Source: Mesorhizobium sp.
GTDB taxonomy: Bacteria > Pseudomonadota > Alphaproteobacteria > Rhizobiales > Rhizobiaceae
Direction: 5' to 3'
DNA length: 64,000 bases
Assembly (NCBI RefSeq): GCF_024710845.1
Contig: NZ_JANJTZ010000061.1
Coordinates: 25,550 to 89,549, forward strand
Of this stretch, positions 44,471-52,871 are shown in pieces. Every line of letters begins with the position of its first letter. Position 1 is the first letter of the stretch. The notes under the pieces were generated by a model that saw nothing but the letters and a program-made list of their open reading frames with translations, was not told where the DNA came from and ran no database searches. Position numbers and translations under genes: made by a program.

Positions 44471-45495
44471 GCGTATCTCCTATGCGCATTCCCGTCGGCT
44501 ATCATCTCGAGCATCGGTCGGTAGATGCGATCCGGCCGGGTTGCCAGGCGTTGCGGATCGCCGTTCAGAAAAGCCCTCATTGCCGCATTGGCGATCGTAG
44601 CCAGCTTGTAGTGGGCGAATACGATCCAGAACCGCAGCGCCGCGCGATCCACGGTGGACCCGACTGCCCTTTCGTAGCGCTCCAGGAAGTCCTTCTCCGA
44701 CCAGTGACCGTCGATGAAATGCTCGGAATGATAAGTCGGCGCCAGATACCAGCCAAGGTCGGCCAGAGGGTCGCCGACGAAGGCCAGTTCCCAGTCCAGT
44801 ATGGTCGTGATGCGCTCTCCCAGGACGAGCACGTTGGCGGGCCGAAAGTCTCCATGCACCAGAACCGGCTTTGGAGACGCTTCAGGAAGATTGTCCTTCA
44901 GCCACCACCGAACGAGCCGCAGTTCGGGGCATGGCTCGACTTCCTGCGCTTGGCTCGCGGCGGCGGCTTCGGCGAGCTGCGCAGCGGGCGACCGCATCTT
45001 GAACCGCCGCGGAAGGTCCAGGCTATCAATATCGACGGAATGGATATCGGCCAGCAGATCGGCGAGCTGGCGCGCCAGAGACACGCGCGCCTCGACACCC
45101 AGCCTCGCAGAATTCGCGTCCGTCAACAGAAGGCGGTCATCGCGGCCCTTACAGCGGCTCACGATCATGCCAGGTCGTTCGAGCCATCGCCCATCCCGAT
45201 CCATCCAGAATGCTCTCGGTAGCGGAAGCGGCGAGCGCTCGAGCGCTGTCAGGAGATCGAATTCGTCTTCCCGCGCCGTGGCGACGATCTCGTTCTTCGG
45301 TGCCCGGCGCAATACGAGTTCGCAGCTATGGTGACCGGCCTGGTCACGCCACTCCGCATCGAACAGCCAATTCTCGGAAGAGCTGCCGCTGCCTGCCCGC
45401 TTCAGGCCAGAAATGCGAACGTCACTCGCCGCCGGCAGCTCGCTGGCCAGGAACGCGGTCAGTCGCTCCGCTAGATCGGGAGCGGCGGCGCTCAC
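44467..45495 (-). CDS. APH/ACAD10-like phosphotransferase
   Basis: A 342-residue kinase-fold protein of the aminoglycoside phosphotransferase (APH) superfamily. The catalytic loop is VLVHGDFRPANVLV and the metal-binding motif is TTILDWELAFVGDPLADLGW. N-terminal ATP-lobe elements are RAGSGSSSENWLFDAEW and ELVLRRAP. Family members in catabolic clusters phosphorylate hydroxylated acyl-CoAs (as ACAD10/11 do with 4-hydroxyacids) rather than antibiotics. That would allow removal of a hydroxyl group as phosphate. The start is GTG 45495, coupled by a GTGA overlap to the gene before it. Confidence 0.8.
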   Translation of the reverse strand: MSAAAPDLAERLTAFLASELPAASDVRISGLKRAGSGSSSENWLFDAEWRDQAGHHSCELVLRRAPKNEIVATAREDEFDLLTALERSPLPLPRAFWMDRDGRWLERPGMIVSRCKGRDDRLLLTDANSARLGVEARVSLARQLADLLADIHSVDIDSLDLPRRFKMRSPAAQLAEAAAASQAQEVEPCPELRLVRWWLKDNLPEASPKPVLVHGDFRPANVLVLGERITTILDWELAFVGDPLADLGWYLAPTYHSEHFIDGHWSEKDFLERYERAVGSTVDRAALRFWIVFAHYKLATIANAAMRAFLNGDPQRLATRPDRIYRPMLEMIADGNAHRRYA

Positions 45496-46586
45496 CGGCT
45501 GCCTCCCGGCCGATGGTACTTCCTGTGACCGGAGCGAACGATGTATTCGATGACGCCATAGCCGGTTTCGCCTTCGCACCGCGCCTCGACCATGTGATCG
45601 CTGGCTCCCCGGTTGTAGTCTCGCAGTCGGTCGAGATCCGCGAGGTTCCACATCTCATATTCCAGATGGCTCTCGCCCTTCCAGTTGCCCTGATCGACCC
45701 CATAGCCGCCGCCCTGCAGGTAGACACGCGGCGCGAGCGCCTGCAGGTCGATGTCCAGTGATCGGCCAGACCTGAAGCGCAGGATGAGGCGTCCGCCGAC
45801 GAGGGTACGGACGGGCATGGAATGGTCCCACTCCAGGTCGTGGTCGATGACGACGACCTGGTCGTCGCCATGTCGGCCGTCGCGGCGGCGGACCAGCGCG
45901 GACAGATGGGTCGGCTCGCCTGCCTGGGCCTCGAAGAGGTAGATGTGCAGCACGAAGGACGGAAACTGCAGCGGACAGAAGGCGAGGAAATTCCATTCCG
46001 CCGAAGCCACTGGCGGATCGCCGGGAACCGGCGCCATCGGTCGGATACCCCACGAATGATCGCGCTCGGCCCATCCCGTCTCGAGAGTCAGATCGAAGCT
46101 CTCGTCCTCGATCCCGATTACGCCCTCGATGCGCCCAAGTTGCACATAGCGCACGATGTCGTGGGTGACGCGGGCCCGGTTGACCTCGAAGTGACGCTCC
46201 TCAAGCATTGCGGGCGTATCGGCGCGCCAATGCAGGTCGAAGCTCACGCGCGACGCGTTCTCCGCGAGGCGGAAACGAAGATGCCGGAAGGGCTCGACGA
46301 CTTCGACGGCGAACGGCCCGACTGCAATCGCCGTCGGATCGGGCAGCAGCTGCCGCGACGCGCGAACATTCCACTGTCGGTCGCCATGCCGGAGCATAGC
46401 GCAGGCTTCCATCACGTCCTTGTTCGGATACTTGCCGAAGCCTCCCGAGAGGATGAGGCTCCGATTCCGAATATCCTGGACGCTGAACCAGTAGCGTTCG
46501 CGCCAATTCGGATCGCTGTTTGCGACCAGCATCAGCGGGAGACTCGTTTGGTGGGAAAAGCCCTCGTCGCCCGCCGTCACAAACAT
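45492..46586 (-). CDS. CrtC/AttH-like lipocalin-fold protein, function unknown
   Basis: A 364-residue beta-rich protein. Features are FSVQDIRNRSLILSGGFGKY followed by PNKD, VGPFAVEVVEPFRHLRFRL and an ESHLEYEMWNL segment near the C-terminus. The layout (two barrel-like halves) recalls hydroxyneurosporene-synthase/AttH-type proteins that hydrate, cyclise or isomerise terpenoid-like molecules. No signal peptide is seen. The ATG at 46586 follows GGGAGGC. It leads an operon with the APH-like kinase and the DUF6285-like protein and is divergent from the Liv transporter genes. Confidence 0.55.
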   Translation of the reverse strand: MFVTAGDEGFSHQTSLPLMLVANSDPNWRERYWFSVQDIRNRSLILSGGFGKYPNKDVMEACAMLRHGDRQWNVRASRQLLPDPTAIAVGPFAVEVVEPFRHLRFRLAENASRVSFDLHWRADTPAMLEERHFEVNRARVTHDIVRYVQLGRIEGVIGIEDESFDLTLETGWAERDHSWGIRPMAPVPGDPPVASAEWNFLAFCPLQFPSFVLHIYLFEAQAGEPTHLSALVRRRDGRHGDDQVVVIDHDLEWDHSMPVRTLVGGRLILRFRSGRSLDIDLQALAPRVYLQGGGYGVDQGNWKGESHLEYEMWNLADLDRLRDYNRGASDHMVEARCEGETGYGVIEYIVRSGHRKYHRPGGSR

Positions 46587-46711
46587 GTCTGCCTCCCGTC
46601 GGATGTCGCGCAATCCTCTCCGCGCCGACAGCGCGACGGCCCGATGAACCATTGCCGCCACCTGCCCTCGATCAGGATAGACCGCGCCCTTTCGACAACG
46701 CAAATAAATAT

Positions 46712-46756
46712 CGCTTGCATATAATACATATCCTTATCATAAATATCCTGCAAGCG
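46712..46756. promoter_or_regulatory. Long inverted repeat with motif-B half
   Basis: Arms CGCTTGCA (46712-46719) and TGCAAGCG (46749-46756) enclose 29 bp of AT-rich DNA. GCATATAATACA (46717-46728) is an exact 12-nt match to the site at 61811-61822. It lies in the 372-bp gap between the lipocalin-like and transporter operons and probably holds both promoters. Confidence 0.5.
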
Positions 46757-46846
46757 AATGATCGAACTCGGCGCGTCCGATTTGCCGGTGCCTGGGCGGC
46801 GGTCAACCCTCGGCGAGCAGGAAACGAAGCCGCCAGGAATGTTGCA

Positions 46847-46871
46847 GCTTCGCACAAAGTATGCTAGCGAA
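46847..46871 (-). promoter_or_regulatory. Motif-B site before livG
   Basis: Minus-strand reading starts TTCGCTAGCATACTTTGTGC, close to TTTGCTAGTATACTATATGC at 55213. It lies 88 bp before the livG start. Confidence 0.5.
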
Positions 46872-46958
46872 CTAAATTGTAGATGCGACCCGCCGGGCGC
46901 GCATCATGCATGCCGCGTCCGGGCCGATCAGATGCGCGGCGGGCTTTCGGGAGGTTCG

Positions 46959-47780
46959 ATGAACGGCATTGCCCAACAGCCTGCGGCTGTGATTCCTGTC
47001 GGCGTGGCGGAAGGTACGCCGCTGCTCGACGTCCGCAATGTCGTGGTGCGGTTCGGCGGCATCGTCGCGCTCCAGGATATCAGCTTCACCATTCCGCGCG
47101 GGCTGATCGTCGGGCTGATAGGGCCAAACGGCGCGGGAAAAACCACTCTCTTCAACTGTCTGAGTCGACTGTACCAGCCGACCAGCGGGGAGATCTTCTT
47201 TGACGGGCACTCGCTTCTTTCGGTGCCTAGGCACAAGATCGCCGCGCTGGGTCTTGGCCGCACGTTCCAGAACGTCGCCCTGTTCGACAACATGACGGTC
47301 GAGGACAATGTCCTTGTTGGCGGACATATCCAAGGGACCAGTGGCTTCCTCGCCAACGCGTTCAAGCCGCCCTACGTGCGTCGCGAGGAAGCGGCGCTCC
47401 GGGCGAGAGCCGGCGAGTTGATAGACTTCATGAATCTCGGCGCTTACCGGCGACATCGCGCGGGCGGCCTGCCATTCCCTATCCGCAAGCGCGTCGAGTT
47501 GGCACGCGCCTTGATGACGCGTCCGCGGCTCCTTCTCCTGGACGAGCCAGCCGCCGGCCTCAACCACGAGGAGGTGGAGAATCTCAAGGGGCAGATTCAC
47601 AGTCTCCGCGACCATTACGACGTGACGGTGCTGCTCGTGGAACACCACATGAACCTCGTCATGTCGATCTCACACAAGATCGTGGCTATCGATTTTGGCC
47701 GGAAGATCGCTGACGGTACGCCGGATGAGGTTCGCCGCGAACCGAAAGTGATCCAGGCCTATCTTGGGTTGGAGGCATGA
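46959..47780 (+). CDS. livG: Branched-chain-type ABC transporter ATP-binding protein LivG
   Basis: A 273-residue ATPase of the HAAT import family. Walker A is GPNGAGKTT, the Q-loop region is GLGRTFQNVALF, Walker B is LLLLDEPAAGLNHEEVE and the H-loop is LLVEHHMN. The signature motif is unusual (LPFPIRKRVELARAL in place of LSGGQ); LivG proteins are often divergent here. The ATG at 46959 follows GGGAGGTT. It overlaps livF by 4 nt. The transporter probably imports the island's substrate rather than amino acids, given its setting. Confidence 0.9.
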   Translation: MNGIAQQPAAVIPVGVAEGTPLLDVRNVVVRFGGIVALQDISFTIPRGLIVGLIGPNGAGKTTLFNCLSRLYQPTSGEIFFDGHSLLSVPRHKIAALGLGRTFQNVALFDNMTVEDNVLVGGHIQGTSGFLANAFKPPYVRREEAALRARAGELIDFMNLGAYRRHRAGGLPFPIRKRVELARALMTRPRLLLLDEPAAGLNHEEVENLKGQIHSLRDHYDVTVLLVEHHMNLVMSISHKIVAIDFGRKIADGTPDEVRREPKVIQAYLGLEA

Positions 47781-48493
47781 TGCAGCCCCTGTTGCAGACA
47801 CGCGGCCTGACGGCCTTCTATGGCTCCACCCAGGCGCTCTTCGGCGTCGACATCACCGTCCAGGCGGGCGGCATTACGGCGCTGCTGGGCGCCAACGGTG
47901 CGGGCAAGACCACGACGTTGCGCGCTATCTGCGGCATGATCCGCATCGCCGGAGAGATCTCCTTCGACGGCAATTCAATACGGGGAATGCCGACGGAGAG
48001 CATCGTTCGGCTCGGCATCGCCCATGTTCCGGACGGTCGGGGGACTTTCACCGATCTCACCGTCGAGGAGAATCTGCGCCTCGGCGGCTATCTCCGCCCC
48101 AGCCACCCCGAACTGGCCGCCGACATGGAACGCGTCTTCGGCTACTTCCCGGTGCTGAAGCAGCGGCTTCGCCAACAGGCGGGCACTCTCTCCGGCGGTG
48201 AACAGCAGATGCTGGCGATTTCGCGAGCCCTGATGCTGCGCCCGCGGCTCATGCTTCTGGACGAACCCTCCTTTGGACTTGCTCCGCTGATCGTTCAGGA
48301 GATTTTCCGCATCATGCGCCGCATCAATGAGGAGGAGAAGGTAAGCATGCTGCTCGTCGAACAGAATGCGAAGCTCGCCCTCGATCTGGCCGACCACGCT
48401 TTCCTGATCGAGACTGGAAAGGTGGTCGTCGCCGGCAAAGCCGCCGACATGATCAACGACGAAGGCGTGCGCCGCGCCTACCTCGGCTACTAG
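47777..48493 (+). CDS. livF: Branched-chain-type ABC transporter ATP-binding protein LivF
   Basis: A 238-residue ATPase. Walker A is GANGAGKTTTLRAICG, the signature is LSGGEQQMLAISRALM, Walker B is LMLLDEPSFGLAPLIVQEIF and the H-loop is LLVEQNAKLAL. VEENLRLGGYLR is typical of LivF. It pairs with LivG as the heterodimeric motor on the cytoplasmic face of LivHM. The start overlaps the livG stop. Confidence 0.92.
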   Translation: MMQPLLQTRGLTAFYGSTQALFGVDITVQAGGITALLGANGAGKTTTLRAICGMIRIAGEISFDGNSIRGMPTESIVRLGIAHVPDGRGTFTDLTVEENLRLGGYLRPSHPELAADMERVFGYFPVLKQRLRQQAGTLSGGEQQMLAISRALMLRPRLMLLDEPSFGLAPLIVQEIFRIMRRINEEEKVSMLLVEQNAKLALDLADHAFLIETGKVVVAGKAADMINDEGVRRAYLGY

Positions 48494-48502
48494 GAGGCGG
48501 AA

Positions 48503-49372
48503 ATGGACCTTCTAATTCAGCAGATTTTCTCGGGCCTCGCCACCGGCTCGATCTATGCCAGTCTCGCGCTGGCATTGGTGATGATCTTCAATTCGACCAA
48601 TCATATCAATTTCGCCCAGGGCGAGATGGCGCTCATCAGCACGTATTTCGCTTGGACCCTGATCGCGTTGGGATTTCCCTACTGGGCGGCGTTTCCGCTG
48701 ACGATTGTGGCGTCGTTCGCCTTCGGCGTTCTGGTCGAGCGCCTTCTCATACGTTCGTTCCACAACGCTCCGCACCTCTCGCTCGTCGTCGTATTCATTG
48801 GGCTGCTGCTCGCGTTCAACGCCCTCGCCGGCTGGATATGGGGCTTCTTGTTGAAGGAATTCCCCAGCCCGGTACGCAACCTCAATACAGGGACTCCGCT
48901 GATCGCCGCCCACGAGCTCTTCGTCCTTTGTGTCACGCTGGGTCTTCTGGCCGTGCTCTATATCTTCTTCCGCTTCACGACGCTCGGTCTGGCAATGCGG
49001 GCGGCCGCGCTCAATCCGACATCGGCGCGGCTCGTGGGCATTCGCGTCGGATGGATGCTGGCGCTCGGCTGGGGACTGGCGGGGGCTCTGGGCGCCGTCG
49101 CGGGCATGCTGGTCGCACCGATCGTCTATCTGGACCCCAGCATGATGATCGGGATTCTTCTCTACGCCTTTGCCTCGGCTATGCTGGGGGGGTTGAACAA
49201 TCCCGCCGGCGCCGTGGCGGGCGGCCTGATCTTCGGGGTCGTCGAGAACCTCGTCGGCACCTACCTGATCGGCCACGAACTCAAGCTGACCTTCGCGCTC
49301 ATCGTGGTGATCGCGGTGCTTCTTATCCGCCCGGCCGGCCTGTTCGGCAAAGTCATCGTCAAGCGCGTCTAG
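48503..49372 (+). CDS. livH: Branched-chain-type ABC transporter permease LivH
   Basis: A 289-residue inner-membrane permease with about eight hydrophobic helices. The start IQQIFSGLATGSIYASLALA and NHINFAQGEMALISTYFAW are conserved LivH segments. The coupling region is AMRAAALNPTSARLVGIRV. AGGAGGCGG precedes the ATG, 9 nt after livF. Confidence 0.92.
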   Translation: MDLLIQQIFSGLATGSIYASLALALVMIFNSTNHINFAQGEMALISTYFAWTLIALGFPYWAAFPLTIVASFAFGVLVERLLIRSFHNAPHLSLVVVFIGLLLAFNALAGWIWGFLLKEFPSPVRNLNTGTPLIAAHELFVLCVTLGLLAVLYIFFRFTTLGLAMRAAALNPTSARLVGIRVGWMLALGWGLAGALGAVAGMLVAPIVYLDPSMMIGILLYAFASAMLGGLNNPAGAVAGGLIFGVVENLVGTYLIGHELKLTFALIVVIAVLLIRPAGLFGKVIVKRV

Positions 49373-49388
49373 ACAGCGGGAGCCGCAA

Positions 49389-50357
49389 ATGATCACGACC
49401 AACACCGCATCGCGACTGCTGACCGCCGCAGCGTTGATCGTGGGCATTGCGCTGCCCATGGTCCTCTCGGACTTCCATGTCTTTCAGGCGACGCAGATGA
49501 TGGTTTACGCCATCGCCATCCTCGGCCTGAATCTGCTCACCGGATACAATGGCCAGATCTCTCTCGGGCACGGCGCATTTTACGCGATCGGGGCTTACGC
49601 CGCAGCCATCCTCATGGCGCGCTTCGAGCTGTCTTACTTCGTCGCGCTACCGCTGGCGGCGATCATTTGCTTTATCGTCGGATTCCTGTTCGGGCTACCG
49701 GCCCTGAAACTCGAGGGCCACTACCTCGCGCTCGCCACCTTCGCCCTGGCACTCGCAGTGCCGCAACTGCTGAAATATCCGGCTTTCGAACACTGGACCG
49801 GCGGTGTGCAAGGCATCTTCGTGAACAAGCCCGAGGCGCCGTTCGGCATACCGCTCAGCACCGACCACTGGCTCTACTATTTCACGCTGGCGGTCACTTT
49901 GCTCGTCTTTGTGCTAGCATCCAACCTGCTTCATGGTCGTGTCGGGCGGGCGATCACTGCCATCCGCGACCAACCTGTGGCAGCGGAGGCGATGGGCATC
50001 AATATTGCACTATATAAGGCGACCACGTTCGGCGTGAGTGCCCTCTACACGGGTCTGGCGGGTGGTCTGAGCGCGATCGTGATACAATTTATTGCGCCCG
50101 ACAGCTTCACGATGTTTCTGTCCATCTTTCTCCTGGTCGGGCTGGTGATCGGCGGAGTCGGATCGATCCCCGGCGCGTTCCTCGGAGCCGCCTTTATCGT
50201 GATCACTCCGAACATAGCCTCCGACATCTCGAAGGCGGCAACCGGTGCGGTCTACGGGTTGCTGCTTATCACCTTCGTCTACCTTGTCCCGAATGGCGCC
50301 TGGGGCGCGCTGACCGTCGGCTGGAAGCGGCTGGCAGGCATGACGCGCCGATCCTGA
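49389..50357 (+). CDS. livM: Branched-chain-type ABC transporter permease LivM
   Basis: A 322-residue, multi-helix permease. NLLTGYNGQISLGHGAFYAIGAYA and the coupling loop RAITAIRDQPVAAEAMGINI are diagnostic of LivM. It forms the pore with LivH. No binding-protein gene directly follows; the three binding proteins are at 37868, 51453 and 55279. Confidence 0.92.
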   Translation: MITTNTASRLLTAAALIVGIALPMVLSDFHVFQATQMMVYAIAILGLNLLTGYNGQISLGHGAFYAIGAYAAAILMARFELSYFVALPLAAIICFIVGFLFGLPALKLEGHYLALATFALALAVPQLLKYPAFEHWTGGVQGIFVNKPEAPFGIPLSTDHWLYYFTLAVTLLVFVLASNLLHGRVGRAITAIRDQPVAAEAMGINIALYKATTFGVSALYTGLAGGLSAIVIQFIAPDSFTMFLSIFLLVGLVIGGVGSIPGAFLGAAFIVITPNIASDISKAATGAVYGLLLITFVYLVPNGAWGALTVGWKRLAGMTRRS

Positions 50358-50597
50358 TCCAGGCCGTCCACGTGACCGGCTCCGGCGAGTGGATCGGTCA
50401 GGTTGCCGGTCCGACGGGCGACGGCGGCGGTGGTTCGCACATGGCCCAGCAGGAGTTCCGGATGATCCTCCCGATGCGCGATGTGCCCTGGCGCAGTTCG
50501 ATCGTCGCGTCGGCCCATCCCGGCGCCGGCGGCCTCGAGCGAAGTGATTTCCCGTGCAGTTTCGATGTTTCCACGCTAGACGACGGACGCGACGAGC
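50358..50597. other. Intergenic 240 bp between livM and the SDR pseudogene
   Basis: No gene is supported. An open frame (50372-50608) reads through without recognisable features. It could be a decayed coding piece. Confidence 0.4.
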
Positions 50598-51384
50598 ATG
50601 TCGGATGAAGTGTTGCGCGGCCGCCTGGTCGCAGTCACAGGCGGGGCAAGCGGGATAGGGCTCGCCGTGTCCCGCGCGCTCATCGCCGTGGGTGCACGGG
50701 TGGCGGCGATCGATGTCAACGACGCAGCGTTGGCGGTCTTGGCGAACGACCATCGCAGCGAAGGTCTAACAACCTATCGACTGGACGTAACTGACCCGGA
50801 AGCATCGCATGCGCTTGCCCGGCGGATCGAAGATGAGACGGGTCCTGTCTACGGTCACCTCCGCCGGCATCACGGCGGGTTCACCGTCAATCGACATGGG
50901 CGCCGATACCTGGCAGCGGGTGATCGACGTCAACTTGTCGGGGACATTCTTTTCCGCGCAGGCATTCGCGCGCGGCATGATCGCTCGAAACGAAGGGGCG
51001 ATCGTGCTGATCTCGTCGGCGAGCGGCCTGGGCGGCCAAGCGGGTCGGGCAAACTACGTCGCGTCGAAGTGGGGCGTGATCGGACTGGCGAAAACGCTCG
51101 CTATCGAATGGGGCGGCATGGGCATCCGCGTCAACGCCGTTGCGCCGGGCCCGATCGATACGGAGCTTTTCCGCAAGATACCGGAGCGGTTCCGCGAGGA
51201 AGTGCTACTGTCGCGCACGCCCCTGCGCCGCGCCGCGCAGCCACAGGAAGTTGCCGACGCGATCATGTTCCTCCTCGGCCCCGCCGCGCGCTTCGTCAAC
51301 GGATCCGTTCTGACCGTGGATGGCGGTTTCACCAGCGGCTTCGCGACACATGACGGGGGCGGCAATCTGGCGCTGACTCGATAG
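50598..51384 (+). pseudogene. SDR-family oxidoreductase, frameshifted
   Basis: The first part (frame from 50598) has the cofactor motif TGGASGIGLAVSRALIAVGA and VAAIDVND. After RRIEDETGPV (near 50,850) the SDR continues in another frame: VTSAGITAGSPSIDMGADTW, the catalytic Ser and Tyr in SSASGLGGQAGRANYVASK, and the end LTVDGGFTSGF. The expected DVLVTSAG is shortened at the join, so a few bases are deleted (GTCTACGGTCACC). Either the gene is dead or the sequence has an error there. The rest is well preserved, so loss would be recent. It was the last gene of the transporter operon. Confidence 0.8.
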
Positions 51385-51401
51385 CCTTTCGCCGCATTGC
51401 T

Positions 51402-51431
51402 TATAGTAAGTTTATATACTATACGCATGTT
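51402..51431 (+). promoter_or_regulatory. Palindrome/motif-B-like site before substrate-binding protein 2
   Basis: Perfect arms TATAGTA (51402-51408) and TACTATA (51417-51423) are 8 bp apart. TATACTATACGC (51415-51426) matches the motif-B core TATACTATATGC at 55221 except for one base. It lies 22-51 bp before the start codon and is the only AT-rich stretch there. Confidence 0.5.
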
Positions 51432-51452
51432 ATCATTCTGTGGGAGGAACGC

Positions 51453-52637
51453 ATGCTACGAATACCCGCATTGGCGCTGGCGTCCAGCCTCGCCTTCTCG
51501 ACAGCCTATGCAGCAGATCCCGGGATCACCGACACCGAGATCAAGATTGGTCAGACAGGATCTTACAGCGGGCCGGCTTCACCCGCCGTGGGTCAGGTGA
51601 CGGTCACCGTCGCCTACCTCAAGAAGGTCAACGACGAAGGCGGCATCAACGGTCGGAAGATCAATCTGATCAGTGTGGACGACGGCTTCTCGCCGCCGAA
51701 GAATGTCGAGCAGACCCGCAAGTTGGTTGAGCAGGACGAGGTCTTCCTGATGTTTGGCCAGATGGGAACGGCGGTGGCGGCGTCGAGCTCGGCCTATCTC
51801 AACACCAAGAAGATACCGCAATTGCTTATTGGGTCCGGCGCATCCCGCTTCAACAATCCCAAGGAGTTTCCCTGGACCATCGGGACGGCCGCGTCCTATC
51901 ACGCCGAGGCGGTCCAGTTCGGCAAATACATCCGGCAGAAGATGCCGAACGGCAAGGTTGCGATTCTTTTCCAGAACGATGATCTCGGAAAGGACTACAC
52001 CAAGGGGGTGGCCGAAGGCCTCGGCGAAGCGGGTGCCAAGCAGATCGTTGCGCAGCAATCCTTCGACGTGACCGAGCCGACCATCGACTCCCAGGTGCTC
52101 GGCCTGCAGGCCTCCGGCGCGGATGTCGTCATTCTGGCCGCCATCTCTAAGCCTACGGCGCAGGCGATCCGCAAGATCGGAGAACTCGGGTGGAAGCCGC
52201 AGATCTTCGTGTCTCTTGCCGCTTCGTCCGTGAAGACCGTGATGGAGCCCGCCGGGCTCGAGAACAGCACGGGCGTCATCACGACCACGGTGTACAAGGA
52301 TCCTAGCGATCCGGTCTGGGCGAACGACCCCGAGCGGATCGATTACGTCGCCTTCATGGACAAGTACATGCCGGGCCACGACAAAAGCGACCTCTATGCG
52401 GTCAGCGGCTACATTGCCGTGCAGGTTCTGGAGCAGGCGCTGAAGATGGCGGGTAACGATCTGACACGCGAGAACATCAAGATGCAAATGACGAGCATCA
52501 AGGATTTCCGTCCGAAGATGGCCGGTCCGAACGTCTCCTTCACGATCACGCCCGACGACTACGACATGTTCAAGTCGCTTCAGTTCATGAAATTCAATGG
52601 AAAGACCTTCGAGCTCATGGACGTGAAGCTCGATTGA
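51453..52637 (+). CDS. ABC transporter substrate-binding protein (LivK/HAAT type) 2
   Basis: A 394-residue Peripla_BP_6 protein. The signal peptide spans residues 1 to about 20 (cleavage after AYA). TEIKIGQTGSYSGPAS and GGINGRKINLISVDDGFSPP follow, then VAILFQNDDLGKDY. GGGAGGAACGC precedes the ATG. It leads into the second heteromeric dehydrogenase pair after a 234-bp gap. Paralogue of the proteins at 37868 and 55279. Confidence 0.9.
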   Translation: MLRIPALALASSLAFSTAYAADPGITDTEIKIGQTGSYSGPASPAVGQVTVTVAYLKKVNDEGGINGRKINLISVDDGFSPPKNVEQTRKLVEQDEVFLMFGQMGTAVAASSSAYLNTKKIPQLLIGSGASRFNNPKEFPWTIGTAASYHAEAVQFGKYIRQKMPNGKVAILFQNDDLGKDYTKGVAEGLGEAGAKQIVAQQSFDVTEPTIDSQVLGLQASGADVVILAAISKPTAQAIRKIGELGWKPQIFVSLAASSVKTVMEPAGLENSTGVITTTVYKDPSDPVWANDPERIDYVAFMDKYMPGHDKSDLYAVSGYIAVQVLEQALKMAGNDLTRENIKMQMTSIKDFRPKMAGPNVSFTITPDDYDMFKSLQFMKFNGKTFELMDVKLD

Positions 52638-52871
52638 GGCAGGCCGAGTGCAGGCGCAGGGGGCCGCCGGCCTTCTGCGCCATGCCACCCTCTCGCAGGC
52701 GCGAACCTGCGACCGACGCAAGAACGAACGCATGTGAAACGCGTTCTTGTCTTCCTCTCCGGCCGTCTGGGGCACGTTGCGACGGGCATTGTCGGATGGG
52801 CCGGAAGAGCGCCGACGCTGGCGTCAAATCCACCTGCCCGCGCCGTTGGTCATCATCGCAGGGAGAAAACC

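Noticed and set aside
44467..45495. An aminoglycoside-resistance kinase
   Set aside because: It has the APH fold, but its neighbours and sequence resemble acyl-CoA-linked ACAD10-type kinases; no resistance-gene context.
48512..49459. A 315-codon minus-strand open frame opposite livH
   Set aside because: The plus strand encodes an obvious LivH membrane protein; the antisense product is highly charged and featureless.
51579..52775. A 398-codon minus-strand open frame opposite substrate-binding protein 2
   Set aside because: Antisense shadow caused by GC-rich codon bias; no start signal and no family match.
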